64,000 nt of DNA from Actinernus sp. WN-2022 (GCA_030867875.1 JAOWCC010000299.1:124001-188000), one strand, 5' to 3'. Counted from the first letter of the stretch, positions 1 to 12,092 are shown. The notes: generated by a model not told the origin, from the letters alone. Made by a program: numbers and translations.

Positions 1-2420
1 CTTGTTCAAGTTAATGTTTAATAAAATAAAATCAGTTGTCATTGTTGTTGTTTTATAACGCGGGAAGTAATAGATGTGTTTCACCGTGGGATCCAAACAC
101 CGAGAACAGATGAAAGCACGAGGCCGCTTCGGCCTTCACCTTTCTCTTTCATTTTTCTTCTTCAAACCAGTCTGCCGTAACGTAAACGCGCTTCGTATAC
201 CTATGACAAGGAGCCATTTGGTATCTATTTTGTATTCTACGTAATCCATGCTGTTTATGCTTTCTCAAGGGGGGAGGGAGATCGTATTTTTTTGTGCTTA
301 AACTGAGGGAGGGTCATAGTATTTTATTATGAGAAAAAGGGGAGGGTCACAACATTTAGACACGGAACGATGCAAGCCTATTAGCCGTTCCCCGTTACTA
401 AATAATGACAGGTCCCCACGTTAAATTAGTCTCGACCATCTTCCCAAGATCTTTACTGTACAACTACTCTAATCAGGGCCACGTATACAACTAGAACCAA
501 TCATGCACATTGCAGAACGAAAACAAAGCATTCAAACTTACGGTTATTTCATCCAATCAGTGTTGAGTACAAGCGAAGTCCATAAGTTGTTTACAGTACT
601 GTTCAGTCCAACTCTTCATCCTCATCGCTATCTAGATCTTAATCAATAGATCTTCCAAAGTTGCGACGTGTAGTCTGCACTGGGCTTCCGTATATCATAA
701 AAAGGGGGAGGGGCTAGCCAACATGTCGAGAACGACTTCAAAAATGCGCGCAGTCAGACACATATTGGCCATCGTCTGACAGCACGTAAGAAAGTAAACG
801 GAACGGACCTGAACGGAACTCTGTACTTATCCTATTTTGTTGGAAAACTGATTAACAAAAAATACAAAAGGCGAATAATAGAATAAACAGGATTCGACGA
901 GAGAATACTTTTCACGTCCGCCGTCACAGTTACTTACCCCTCTTACTTTGTATGATTGACGGAAGTCTAATGCAAGCTATGCGTCGCGACTTTGATCTCG
1001 CACCTTCGCGTAACAATGAAGACGGTGGTAAGAGATGTTTGCGATTTCGGCGGTAGACGGCTCAACAATATAGCCCAGGGGTGTCTCTGCTGGTTCCATA
1101 ACCTGTTCTGCTATCTTCTGGTCACTAATGATGTGACTGAATGACGCATTTCACTAGCTCTTCATCCTCCGTGTCAGTTGTTGGGAGGTGTGCTCTTGAG
1201 AGCCAGTCTGCAGTGTAGAGCTACTTTCCCGGTTTGTAATTGATATCTATGTAGTACCTCTTTAGACGAGCTATTCGGCTATTTAGCTCCCATTAATCCA
1301 ACCTGCTTAAACTTAAACGAAGCAGCAATGGTTTGTGGTCCGCCTCGACCGCTACCTGCTTGACATAAACGTACTGGTAGAAACATTCAAAGCCAAACAC
1401 TAGCAGTTCCGTTTCGATATGCGCGTACCTGCAATCAGCTCCAGGGTGATCCATCCTGTCAGTTACACCGGCTGCATTCAGTAAGACCTGACTTACACGC
1501 GTTTACCTGCAACTGCACTGGTTGCGTTGGGTTGTAGTACTTCAGGATTCCTGGGCTCATTTCTGTTAAGAGCTTCTTGATATCAGGGATTGACTGTTCG
1601 TGACATTCTGCCACGCGATTTCCTTCTTGAACAGCTCGCGTAGCGATGCTCTGACACCTGAGATACTGGTTATGGTTTCCACTTTGGAAGCGTCTGGCTT
1701 GCACATTCTCTTGAGAGTACATGGCTAATGTACAAACCCTCGGGACGCCTGAGCTTCCACTTGTCAGGGTTGTCTCAGGTTGCACTGTATGGCCCTCTAT
1801 AGCGTTCTCTCAAGTCTCGTCGTGTTCCTCTGAGGTTCTACTTCAGACGAGAATGTCGTCGATATCTATCTCGATTCCTGGGAGGTTATCTAGAAGTTCA
1901 TGCAGTCTCTTATAAAAGACTAGTTTTGTGCGCTGTGAATGCCGAAGGGTATTCGAGTGAAACTATATAGGCCAAAGGGCGTTGCAAACGTGGTATCTGC
2001 CAATACCCTGATAGCGCCTCTAGGGTTGAGAAATACTTCGCTCCCTTTAGCTTGTCGTTATCTCCTCGATCGTCGATAAGTAATAGTGTTGTCTCTTGGT
2101 TGCCTTGTTCAGCGGACGTGGATCAATGCAGATCCGAAGTTTTTCCGTATTTTCTTTTCGACAGCGACCATCGAGTTGACCCAGGCCGTGGGCTCATCAA
2201 CTGGCTCAATGACGCCGGCCTTGACTGGCCGTCGAGAGCATTATGATTCTTAACTCTGTACAGTATTCAATACTGGACTCTCCTCGATCGATCAAATGAG
2301 TGCTAGAGGAATGTAGGAAAGGGTCCTGGAGATAAAATGATGAAAGTTTGGATTTTCGAAGAATTACGAGGCCTCGAAGAGTCGCCACATGGACAAATGG
2401 CGTGTCGTGTTTCATGCCTT
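1..2420 (-). mobile_element. Degraded Ty3/gypsy retrotransposon, copy A (RT and RNase H remnants, integrase missing)
   Basis: Read on the minus strand this region gives broken pieces of a gypsy pol gene. Around 2,230-2,150 is GVIEPVDEPTAWVNSM, the start of a gypsy reverse transcriptase. Around 1,870-1,850 is DIDDILV, the YIDD-type catalytic box. Around 1,430-1,330 is the RNase H motif YAHIETELLVFGFE followed by VEADHKP. Frameshifts and stops interrupt every domain, so it cannot code for an active enzyme. Positions 1-1,660 match 44,351-46,795 in direct orientation, but about 750 bp holding integrase in the second copy is missing here near 1,100. The part below about 1,000 has no ORF and may be LTR or 3' sequence. 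I did not find clear LTR ends. Confidence 0.75.
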
Positions 2421-3330
2421 CTCAATATTTATATAGGGGAGGAAAAAAACCACATAAGTGCCTCAAACAAGAAATAAACCCATCAGTGATTAAGTGGAAC
2501 AACTTCACAACACACAGGTAAGATTTCATGACTTTATTGATCATTTTAGTACAGTTTTAGATTTTGTTCTAAAAATTGCCATACATTCCTTGGGCTGCCT
2601 GTGGTTGTAGTCAAAGAAGTCGAGAGATGAACATTTTCCCAGAATCATCGGCAGCATTTAGTTGAATTGAATGTAAAAGAAGAAACGCCGACTTAACATG
2701 TGTTGCTTTTGGTTGTTTATGTTGCTTAAATTTAATTTTATCTTTGAACTAAAAAGCGCAGTCATTTTATCCGTGAAATATTTATTAACAAAAAACACTG
2801 TAGTTGTAGTGTGATTATTTCTGCCGCAGCGAGCGAGTCGTTTTTTGGCGCATTGTCAGTGCAGTGCATTGTGGACATGCGCAAGGACATTGAAATGATA
2901 TGCGCGGACAAAATTGCATTGTGGTTATGCGCAAGGACAGAAAATCAATGCGCGCGGACCATAATGCAATCTGAGCGTTTATAAGTGTAAATAAATTGTG
3001 ATCGTATTTTTACCACAATTCCTTCAGTGCTCCTTATTAGTCTCGTATTTTAATGTGAAGCTTACTAACTCACAAAATATGTTTTGTAACTTCATGATCA
3101 TTCTAAGTTGACGACCATCCACACGTCACTGGAGTCGTTTAGTCGGACTCTTTGTGAGCGTATAGTTGGGGCGGAAATAATGACTACAGGATCTCTTCTC
3201 TTATCAACATGATTAACAAAAAATAATGTTCTTCTATTACCTTCAATAAAGTCAAATCAATACAGTTACAATTACACCAATAAGCATATTTCAATTCCAG
3301 TTGATTTCCGGTGTTTGTGCTTCATCAGAC
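2421..3330. other. Intergenic stretch, no gene seen
   Basis: No convincing coding sequence. At about 2,870-2,960 there is an imperfect tandem repeat of a segment containing ATGCGCAAGGACA and GCGCGGAC. Otherwise this is unremarkable AT-rich DNA. Confidence 0.5.
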
Positions 3331-3498
3331 TCTAATATTTGCATGCCTGTTTCGGGAGAACAGCAGGTTTTTGTGCTGGAAATCTTAAGAAAATGTCGTT
3401 ATTTGGTAGACTCGGGGAATGTTCAGGGAAATGATTGATATATCGCGCGGGACAAACCGAAAATCAATCGCCACACGCCACAGCTCAAACAGGCTTAA

Positions 3499-6495
3499 GG
3501 TTACCGGATACCTTCAAAACGAAAAAGATGGAAAAAAATAATTTTCACACAGAAATGTAGTTTTAGTAGTAGTGTCTCATATACCAAAAACTCCGTTAAA
3601 AAAAAATTAATATTGACGGAGAAATACCAAAAGGAAGTTTTTAACCGGAAGTAAAAGGTTATTTTTGATTGACAGCAGATCAATAAACACATGACAAGTG
3701 CTCATAGGCAAACCACAATAATGAAGTGAAAGCTATAATAAAACGTGTTTACATATTGTTTGTGAAGTGAAAACGAGAATAAAACGTGTTTTACGTACTT
3801 TTGGGGATTTTGTCATTTTTTACCCTCCCTCCCCTCCCCCCCTACTTTTAAGACTGCTCAATTCAAATTATAACTATAACGGATAACAAGGTCGGCAACT
3901 TCAAGCCAGTCTGGTGGCAAAACCGAAAACGAAATCGTCAATATCGGAAACTAAATGAAACTCAAACACAATTTCAACACCACACAAAGATAAACCAATG
4001 ACCAAACTACCTTCGTAGCGTAAATATTGAGTCGAATATCACAAGAAGCGATTGTTTTGGACGAAGTTTTCGAGTACAGAACGGCTTCGCGGATCTGCCT
4101 TGAGTTAAGGTTCAACCAGCGCGGTTACTGCGAGTCCTGGGCACGAGACCAAACGCTCCCCCTACCCTACATGGAAGAAAAACGAGTCGACAAACAAATA
4201 AACAGACCTCAGTCCTCAAGGGATGCAGTTATGTGTTGAAATGTTTCTTACAATCGAAAAATAAAACCATAAGAGTTGGAGATTCCATGGCTTGGGAAGC
4301 GACTTACCTAAATCTAGAGCGAGAGCCGTGACTGAACTAGGACAGTGAGAAAACTTGGGAGGAGGTAAATCGCTCGTTGGAGACGAGTTGACACACCGGC
4401 GGCATCGCCGAACAAAGTAACTCTGGTAAAGCTGACGGGGCAGACTATCGTGTGCAACTGCAGATCGACTCTTTAAAGAGGTCCTTCGTGGTAAGTGGTG
4501 GAGCAAACAAGTTATCTAAATTTTACGTCGATTTGCAGTTCGATGATGAAAGTGACATAAACCGATCAACTACTTGGAACTTATAATTGTACATACGATT
4601 ATCTAAACAGTTTTGGAATTTGTAGTGTCAGGCTTTCAGTTTGATCCAGCTAATCTTCCCACTCTTATGGTTTTAGTTTTCGATTGTAAGAAACTTTTCA
4701 ACACATAACTGCATCCCTTGAGGACTGAGGTCTGTTTATTTGTTTGTCGACTCGTTTTTCTTCCATGTAGGGTAGGGAGAGCGTTTGGTCTCGTGCCCAG
4801 GACTCGCAGTAACCGCGCTGGTTGAACCTTAACTCAAGGCAGATCCGCGAAGCCGTTCTGTACTCGAAAACTTCGTCCAAAACAATCGCTTCTTGTGATA
4901 TTCGACTCAAAATTTACGCTACGAAGGTAGTTTGGTCATTGGTTTATCTTTGTGTGGTGTTGAAATTGTGTTTGAGTTTCATTTAGTTTCCGATATTGAC
5001 GATTTCGTTTTCGGTTTTGCCACCAGACTGGCTTGAAGTTGCCGACCTTGTTATCCGTTATAGTTATACCTAATTTGAATTGAGCAGTCTTAAAAGTAGG
5101 GGGGAGGGGAGGGAGGGTAAAAAATGACAAAATCCCAAAAAGTACGTAAAACACGTTTTATTATAGCTTTCACTTCATTATTGTGGTTTGCCTATGAAGT
5201 GCTCACTCGCCCGTAACGACGGTGTGGGAAAATCGGCACATATTAAATTCAGTTTACGTTTATTGAGAAACGTTTTTCCACACACGATTCCACAATTCCA
5301 TCGGATGTTGGCCTTATATCTTACAAAAAGCAAGCAGGATGCCCTAACCTAAGCTTGAAAAACAAAGAAAAAAGAAAAGCAAAACGAGGCCAAACAATAC
5401 AATTACAAAGCGAAATAGGAGTCCTCGCAAAACCCGACAAGCGTTCGTATTTTCACTTTCAGACAGAGTGCCGAGTGGTCCACATCTGAACATAAAGTAG
5501 AATTGATAAGAGCCAGCCTAGAGAATATTCGTTTCCAAGAAAGCTTAGATGGAAACGTAGTCTGGCGGTGACCCTGAATCGGTTGAACCACGATCTCGCT
5601 ATTGCCGTGCTGTTTCAGACGCCTGCAAATCGCTGTCTCCTCTACTAACTATGCTGGCATTCAAGGCGTGATCTCTATAGGTGTTCACCTTGGCTTTGCC
5701 CCTCGAGGTCTTTTTGTCTTTCCCATTTTTCTAGCCTGGGAAACCAGCCGACTCTTACCGCTACCATTTTTCAAGTCACACAAAAGAAAAAAAAAACATT
5801 TTCTCGATGCGGCCGTTGCTTTGATCGGAAATCAACATTGGCGGGAAATCTTGACAGATAGTTGAACTGTGATGAGAAATGATTGGTCAAGAGCTTGCTA
5901 ATTGTTGAAGAGGCGGGGCTTCAGATTCACGCACGACAGACGGCTAGATTTTTTGAAGTGCTATTTTCTCGCTTTCGATTTTCAATCAAAATAGAGTTTT
6001 AAAAAAGCTCCCACTCAAGAGGAATTTATTCCATTTGTGCGAAATTTTCACAAAATGTCAATTGATATCTCAGCTGCAAAACCGTGTCGGGGAATTGGGA
6101 AATTCTAAAATGAGAGCTCTTGACGACGTATCCCGCATATCTACTCGGATAATTTTTCGCCTGTTCACGGAAAGCATGATAACTTTTGAACTAAATCGAA
6201 TTTTGAAATTCCCCGACACGGTTTTGTAATACGATTCCTCTGAAATACGACAAAGCAAACAGATTTTTAAACTTTAAAATATTTTCGGAGTCGGAACTTC
6301 TGAAAGCCATCGCACTAGATCGGAGAAACGGGATGGCGGAAAATTCGAGATTTTCAAAGAACTCAAAACTTTGCATGTATTCTTGTAGCCAATTTTATAA
6401 GCTTTAAAATGATACATGAATGATTTATCTACGATGTTTTCTCGAGGCGCTACATAATTTAGACTGGAAACGCACCCTGAAGGTATCCGGTAACC
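3499..6495. mobile_element. Non-autonomous 3.0-kb DNA transposon with TTAA target duplication
   Basis: The left end GGTTACCGGATACCTTCA (3,499) is the inverse of the right end (to 6,495), giving a TIR of about 18 bp. It is flanked by TTAA on both sides (3,495-3,498 and 6,496-6,499), the target preference of the piggyBac superfamily. The related copy-B locus near 49,860 runs through this point without the insertion, which confirms the boundaries. I see no transposase gene; the short ORFs look like chance. The interior is dominated by a long inverted repeat (3,693-4,262 against 4,672-5,207), so a nested foldback element may be included. Confidence 0.75.
3693..5207. repeat. Long inverted repeat (about 0.53-kb arms around a 0.4-kb centre)
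   Basis: The left arm 3,693-4,262 is repeated as its reverse complement at 4,672-5,207. A 70-codon ORF on the left arm (4,027-4,239, plus) and its mirror (4,698-4,910, minus) encode almost the same peptide, because they are the two arms of one repeat. The arms include a run of C (3,825-3,842) mirrored by a run of G (5,098-5,118). The centre, 4,263-4,671, is unique in this window. There is no sign of a protein-coding role. Confidence 0.85.
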
Positions 6496-6570
6496 TTAAG
6501 TTGCAAGATAGACCAAAAGCCACACAATAGATTCATCTAACACACATCACCCCTTGACAGTTTTGCCTAT

Positions 6571-6866
6571 CCAGTATTAGTATAAACCAACTAGTGGACT
6601 ATTACAAATCCTGCATTCTGATTGGCTACCCTACTATAGGTCTATTTGTGATAGCCCATGGTAGAGAAAAACCGCACGCATTTTCACGAAATAATGTTTT
6701 TTCAACTTCAATTTGTTTCTTTCTATTATTTTCTACTGTCCGATTAGTTAGTTTATACTAAAACAATTAGACCTCTCGCCCTCATGGGCTACGAGTTAAA
6801 TAGCCCATTCGGCTGCGCCTCATGGGCTATTGACTCGTAGCCCATTCGGGCTGCGGGTCTAATTGT
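6571..6866. mobile_element. MITE-like insertion plus hairpin, absent from copy B
   Basis: TAGTATAAACCAACTAGT at 6,575 is inverted at about 6,746-6,765 (ATTAGTTAGTTTATACTA), forming a small TIR element. It is followed by a hairpin at about 6,768-6,865 built from the inverted segments AACAATTAGACC and GGTCTAATTGTT, with CATGGGCTA repeats inside. The copy-B locus at about 49,940 passes from TATCCAGTA straight to the right-hand flank, so the whole block is an insertion in copy A. It has no coding capacity. Confidence 0.65.
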
Positions 6867-7059
6867 TAAATATAACTAATATATTTTTCCTCAGTTCCAA
6901 AGAGCTGCTGAAGGCTTTCTTTCCTTAACTGAGCGGCAGCATTCACTAACAAGCTGGGAAGTGATTTGATAATCTCGAGGGAAAAGCGGGGTTGACGAAT
7001 TGTATTTAGCTCATTATGACCCGGTCAATAACTGTTTATTGAACCTCGAATTCATAATC

Positions 7060-7650
7060 AACAATTCAATTATATTGATCAACCCCCCACTTTCTCTGGC
7101 GAATATCAAATCCCTCCCCAAGCTTTGAGTTCCTCTATTGTACAAGCGGTCTATATATATATATGGGAGATAAAGCCCTACGAATAACAAAGAAAACCGT
7201 GTCAAATGCGAACTAATACTTACTATCTTGCTTAAATACGACTTTCGCATTACGCAAATTAGAGAAGCCATATTGGAATAGGGGCTATATCATTTGGACA
7301 GATACATCCCCCGCCCGGTAGAGGTGTGTCGCGGTGACCTCAAAACCCTAACCCTTTCCCAGACCTAAAAGGGTGATTTTCCATACCCTATCCCAAACCT
7401 AAGCTCGATAATCGATATCCCAGTATCCCAGACCTAAACTCGAAAATCAACCGTAATAGACCGAAATAGATACCTTATCCCAGACCAATACACTATCCCA
7501 GACCGCGTAGCTCGAAAACCATACCCTATAGCGCGGCACATATCCGTATACCTTATATAGGGGAGTACCTCTACCTCACCCGGGGATACAACTTTATATA
7601 TAGTTATGGTATAGTTTGTTACACGAGGTCTAAGAAACTGAAGAGGAAGT
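7060..7650. repeat. Segment that is inverted and split in copy B
   Basis: This block includes the (TA)n tract at about 7,153-7,164 and a run of CCCAGACCTAAA-type imperfect repeats (7,340-7,520). Its reverse complement is found in copy B in two parts: 50,110-50,650 and 59,225-59,330. An 8.6-kb insertion separates the two parts at the (TA)n tract. The flanks on both sides remain in direct orientation, so this is a local inversion. No gene is seen. Confidence 0.7.
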
Positions 7651-8990
7651 TTATTCTGTATTCAAATGTTCAGTGCGCGCAAGGACTAACGGGTATTAAA
7701 AGAGAGCGGAGAAATAGAACAGGGAGGAGGGAGAATTGGCAAAAAAAAATCAGGGAGGAAGGTGAAATGTCCAGAAAAACTAGGGAGGAGGAAGAATTTA
7801 GCATACAGGGAGGAGGGAGAAAATGGGATCTACGTACATGCTCTAGAGAGAAATTTTAAAACTAAAAAACTAAAAAATAGGGAGGAGTGAGATTTCACTA
7901 CCCGTTCCTCTCCACTATTAAAAGATGCTCAGGAAATACTGGGTTCCCTGTGGCAATCGACAATCACACCGCAGCAAAACGTCCCTTGCGTGCGCCGATC
8001 GCACGCTCATCTTCCCGCCGAAACCAACGCCGAAATTCAAAGAAATATTTTTTAGACCTCGGAAATTTGTATTTCAACTTCAGAGCCTTCGTTCTTTCTG
8101 GCCAGTGGAGCATAACGTTTTGCCGCGGTGCGTTTTGATGAGCCGGTCGCGCGCGTGTCCTCCAGTTTCCCAACGAAACTATAAAAAGAAAACAGGAAAT
8201 CACCCCTGTTTCTAATTTCAGTACGTACGCGTATTTACGTTAAATGTTTCGCGAAAAACAAGAAAACTATATAAAAGCTAAGCCTAAGACTTTCACAGGT
8301 TGAAGGTTTCTTATATGAGTTACAAAATTGTTTACTCGATAACTTGTATTTGAACTCCAGAGCCTTCGTTCTTTCGGCCAGCGGAGCATACCGTTTTGCC
8401 GCGGTGCAGCGACGGTATACTTTTATCAATCGCCGGGCTTCCTGTGGTACACTTCTACCACTGGGCGAGAGTACAACTATATTTGTTTGGTAAGTGCTTT
8501 TCTATCATATTTGACATGTTAGAAGATGTTACTGAGTGGAATTTAATGGCAACTCCGAAGTTGATCGGTCGTTGTAACTTATATGCCTGGCGTTGAACTG
8601 AGAACGTAATCGATCGTACTTTTTAATACTCTTTAAGACTTTAGTAATCAAACTCTGACAGTTCGTGAACGAGCGCGCGAACTCGATCCGTTCGAAAATC
8701 GAATATGATCGAACAAAAATTTGGTAATTAAACATTTACAACTCGACAAGAACGGCCTTTCGACCCTGTTAGGTCGAGCTCATCGTTTTCGAGAAAATAG
8801 CTTGATCAAAAACCCGGGTCAAAAACGAGACTCTGCGAGTGTCTCGTGGTATACCCAAACTGGCAAATACCTTGTAAAGATAATCTCCCCTGTACAGCAC
8901 TATTTGCACTCATGGTTTGTTATGGATACCTAACTATAATGCTGTGTTTGTTTCCCGTAAATTGTACCGATTTTTCTGTCCTGTGTGTCG
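7651..8990. other. Non-coding flank shared with copy B; purine-rich repeats and a duplicated 47-bp segment
   Basis: From 7,690 to 7,840 the motif AGGGAGGAGGGAGAA recurs imperfectly. A segment starting AGAGCCTTCGTTCTTTC occurs at about 8,080 and again at about 8,360, while copy B has it once (about 59,627). The sequence ends with a possible splice donor, TTTG/GTAAGTGC, near 8,490, conserved at 59,750 in copy B. A 5' untranslated exon of the WW-domain gene is possible but not shown. The small ORFs here are not conserved in frame. Confidence 0.4.
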
Positions 8991-9100
8991 CCATCTTGGA
9001 TATTATGACGTCACAGGGTTGCCACTATTGTCAGACAACAATAGCTCTTTTGTTGTGTAACAATAGGGACAACCGTGTGACGTCATAATATCCAAGATGG
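8991..9100. repeat. 110-bp palindrome with TGACGTCA-type sites (copy A)
   Basis: CCATCTTGGATATTATGACG at 8,991 is answered by its inverse ending at 9,100, with arms of about 45 bp around a centre rich in CAATAG. Both arms contain TGACGTCA-like sequence, which matches the cAMP-response element. The same palindrome is at 60,230-60,339 in copy B. It is probably a small foldback MITE rather than a regulatory element. Confidence 0.7.
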
Positions 9101-9189
9101 TAGCACCCGTGAAATTCAGAAGAATTTTACGGACAGGAATATCGGCCTTAATAACTGCAGACATCAGTTATGCCATTAACATATAGAAC

Positions 9190-9422
9190 TTTTTTTCTGA
9201 TTTGTCCTTGCAACTCGCCTTCTGTATTGTCATTTTCTAGCCTATTAATCTTTTCGTGTTGTTTCAATTTAAGTCTTGTAATGATCATGTATGTATGTAG
9301 CTTAGTTCCTCCTTTCGTTTCCAGTTATAATTTGTAAATAAATGTTGTGTAAGCTCCCTAGATGAGCTCCTGCTCCTGGAGCAAACACAAAGAATATATA
9401 TGTTTAAATAAAATAAATAAAT
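9190..9422 (+). mobile_element. 5'-truncated LINE (or LINE-tail SINE) with 9-bp target duplication
   Basis: The sequence ATATAGAAC flanks this 233-bp insert on both sides (9,181-9,189 and 9,423-9,431). Copy B has ATATAGAAC once (about 60,416) and lacks the insert. The insert ends in AAATAAAATAAATAAAT, as expected for target-primed reverse transcription. It is too short to contain coding sequence. The family is not recognised. Confidence 0.8.
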
Positions 9423-10168
9423 ATATAGAACATTGCCGAGTTGACTGATGTACAGTATTTCGTAAATCTCATACTTTATTTGGCAGTAGTATACAATTTA
9501 CATCCAGCAAACAAACACAGCATTAGATTTAATAGTCATCAATAACAAACATTGTTTTTCAGTGGAGAGTCATGACATTCAAATTATGTCAAAATCCTGC
9601 TGTATTAACTAATTACACCAGAAAATCCCAAAATTTAGTTATACCAAATATATACATATTTCTATGTACAAATACCATGTACACTGTACCTACTCAATTT
9701 AAAAACCAGTAGACAGTTATGAGCCGAGAGCTTAAGAACTGAAGTTATCACGATTATTGAACAAACTAAATAAAATTATGAACATTCCACAGAAACACAT
9801 CAACAATATAGGTGCCAAGGCAAACACACACCCTTAAAAGGGGGTGGGCTTATCTTATCTGCCTGACTGGCAGTCAAAAAGGGAGAATGTTAGTCATTAC
9901 CCTTTACAGCATGATGCATAAATTAATGTATTTGCATACTTTTGTTGCAATCATCCAATCATGTATGAACATGAGAATGGTCTGTCAAATATACAAACAA
10001 AATCACAAATGGAAGCTGTACAGTGTACATATACAGATCAGGAAACTTGGAATAAGTCTTTTTGGAAAGGCTGTTTTCATTGGATGATGTGTTCACTTCA
10101 CCACATGTCTGTTGTAATTTAAACCCTGTTTAACTACCTCATATTATCTCCTGTCCCATACATTACAG

Positions 10169-10291
10169 ATTATGGAGATGGCAACTGAGGATTGTAAGTG
10201 GTATGAATACAAGTGCAAGTTTGGTGAGACTTTGTTCTTCTACAACACTGTTACTGGAGAACACAGGTGGCCAAACTCTGTTGATGTACAT
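10169..10291 (+). CDS. Internal exon encoding a WW-like domain, copy A
   Basis: A splice acceptor (CATTACAG, ending 10,168) and a strong donor (GTAAGT from 10,292) bound a 123-bp exon of exactly 41 codons. It encodes a tryptophan in CKWYEY, the turn residues FFYNTVTGEHRW and a following proline. This matches the WW fold, which binds proline-rich peptides: first Trp, aromatic strand, N-x-x-T, second Trp, Pro. Phase is preserved, so skipping the exon would not shift the frame. No other exon of the gene was identified. A copy with the same splice sites lies at 61,205-61,327. This is the best evidence of a host gene spanning the locus. The exact gene is not recognised. Confidence 0.65.
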
Positions 10292-10570
10292 GTAAGTAGT
10301 ATTGATGATTTTCATTATAAATTATGGAGCATCCTAAGAAAGTGTATGAGTTTGATTGGCTCCTTATAACCAGGCTAACTGTTCTGTTGATGTAAGTAGT
10401 ATTTTTGTTAGAGTATTGATGATTTACATTATAAATTATTGGAGCATCGTAAGAAAGTGATTGGCTATCTGGGTTGAGTTCATGACTAGCATTTCCCTCA
10501 TCTTCAAAACTGACTGTATTTTTCATGCCTGTGTGTTTTGTGTTATAAGACAAAGAGTACATGTACATGT

Positions 10571-10868
10571 AGTAGTATACACAGTGCCGTTCCTAATTCA
10601 CATCCTTATATAAGCCCCCTTTCCCCCCCGTATTTCCCTAAGCCCACGAAAAAAAAATCGTTGAAATTTGTTCCTTATATAAGCCCCCTTACGTCCTTAT
10701 TTAAGCCCCCTTTTTCCCCACCGTATTTCCCTAAGTCCACAAAAAATCTTCGAAAATTGTTCCTTATATAAGCCCCCTTTATTCCCGCAGTAAGAACCAC
10801 CACTAACTACCTTTAATGCAACCAATAATAAATCCCAATTAGAGATATGATACCACCATATTATGACA
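10571..10868. repeat. Left terminal inverted repeat of the Polinton, with TATA-like tandem units
   Basis: This 298-bp repeat matches the inverse of 26,543-26,750. It contains tandem units built from CCTTATATAAGCCCCCTTT, a cytosine run, GTATTTCCCTAAG and a short A-rich tract. The left copy has roughly one unit (about 80-90 bp) more than the right one, which explains the length difference. TATATAAG is a good TATA-box match and recurs up to the inner end. The inner 100 bp leads directly into the first gene, as it does at the right end, so the TIR probably also serves as promoter. Confidence 0.9.
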
Positions 10869-10958
10869 CGGATTTACTTGACTACTTGTCTAGAGTTTCG
10901 AGATTATTAGTAATAAATTTTGAATTATCAAATATTCTACTTATTCGTATTATTAAGA

Positions 10959-12017
10959 ATGAATTCTGATTTCATCTTCGATGTAGGTGCGGTAATTGCC
11001 GCATTTGAGAAAGCTGAAACTAATGGCGAATCTTATGATACTGTTATGTCATTTGGTTGGGATAAACCACGAAAAGGACCAAATGGATCTAAATATGTTT
11101 CAGTTTATTTTAATATTGGAAATGGACCTTCTCATGCTATCTTTCGATTCGAAGGAGAAAAACACGTGGGTCAAATAATTCCGTTCGATGAAGAAGATGT
11201 GATTAATCTGAATTTCGGATCTAATAAGATTAAGAAACGCGATCGTCATCCTTGTTTGCAATTTCAAAAATGGAGAGAAATGGTCCCTACTGAAAAAGAT
11301 GGGTTTACGATTAAGAAACGCGACGATGGAGAAGAAGATCTTCCTTCTAATAGTAAATTGAGTCCAATTTTTAAACTAATTGATTATATGAATTATGTAT
11401 TCGAGTGTGAAGTTGGTAAGCTCATCGTAGATAAAATAATTGTCATGCATATAATCCTAATCCATGCAAACGTGAAGCACCCAAGAAAGGTTCTATTGTG
11501 ACTATTAATACTAAGATAATTCCAATGATTCAAAGACTCTATTTCTGGAAATGCCATATCTAATGCTGGGCGTCAATTACCTAATCCTATTATGAGAATA
11601 CGTATGAAATGCGATAGTAAGACAGGAATATCCAATGGTAGATTTTTTGATAAAAGTAAGAAATATCCTATAGAAGGAGATAGTTTTGCATACGAAGTTC
11701 TTGTCGATGAGGACTCCGAAATTCTTAATATTCGCAACGTACATAATCTTATATTGCCAGGATCTTACCATGATGGTATTTGCGTTGCCGATAGTATTTG
11801 TTTGAGTGGTATGGGAATTTCATATCCATTAGATCTTGATATTGATATAGTACGACAATCAAAAAAGACCTTTAAGCGTATGCAATCCGACGTTTATGCC
11901 AATACGCCTAAATCATCTAATACGACTTCAGATGCACATGAGCAGGATCTCTTAAATTTAGTAGATGCACTTGAGATCAATTGTGCCTTATATAAGCCCC
12001 CTTATTCCCCCCAGTAA
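10959..12017 (+). pseudogene. Polinton first gene, unrecognised family, broken between two ORFs
   Basis: Two plus-strand reading frames, 10,959-11,501 and 11,592-12,017, look like the N- and C-terminal parts of one soluble protein interrupted by at least one frameshift around 11,440-11,590. The ATG at 10,959 lies about 90 bp inside the TIR. Neither half matches a domain I can name. The first part is rich in charged residues with a duplicated IKKRD segment, and the second has alternating beta-like stretches. The last residues (CALYKPPYSPQ) are read from an inserted copy of TIR sequence, so the original C terminus may have been replaced. A DNA-binding role in replication is possible for a Polinton gene in this place, but that is only a guess. 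Confidence 0.5.
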
Positions 12018-12092
12018 GAACCACCGCCAATCACATTTAATGCAACCGTTAATAAATCCCAATTAGAGATACGTTATCGCTATATTATGAGG
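11985..12092 (+). promoter_or_regulatory. Internal copy of the inner TIR, likely promoter of the F-box/ankyrin gene
   Basis: CTTATATAAGCCCCCTTATT and the next 90 bp match the inner part of the left TIR (about 10,761-10,862), including AGTAAGAACCACC, TTTAATGCAACC and AATAAATCCCAATTAGAGAT. It ends about 40 bp before the start codon at 12,133. The same block therefore stands in front of three genes: the first gene, this cargo gene and the right-end Cys-rich gene. The TATATAAG sits about 145 bp before the ATG. The divergence between the copies shows that the internal one is not an assembly repeat. Confidence 0.75.

Noticed and set aside
1459..2415. Small ORFs (60-108 codons) in the first 2.5 kb as genes
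   Set aside because: They are out-of-frame shadows of a decayed gypsy pol; none matches RT or RNase H in its own frame.
3318..3345. Possible hammerhead core (CTGATGA on the minus strand)
   Set aside because: No stem II, and the following GAAA lies in unpaired context.
4301..4320. U1-snRNA-like 5' end (ACTTACCT)
   Set aside because: An isolated 8-base match, with none of the U1 stem-loops or Sm site around it.
7887..8738. Overlapping ORFs of 64-96 codons near 8,000 as host genes
   Set aside because: They are not conserved in frame in copy B, where about 190 bp of this region is missing.
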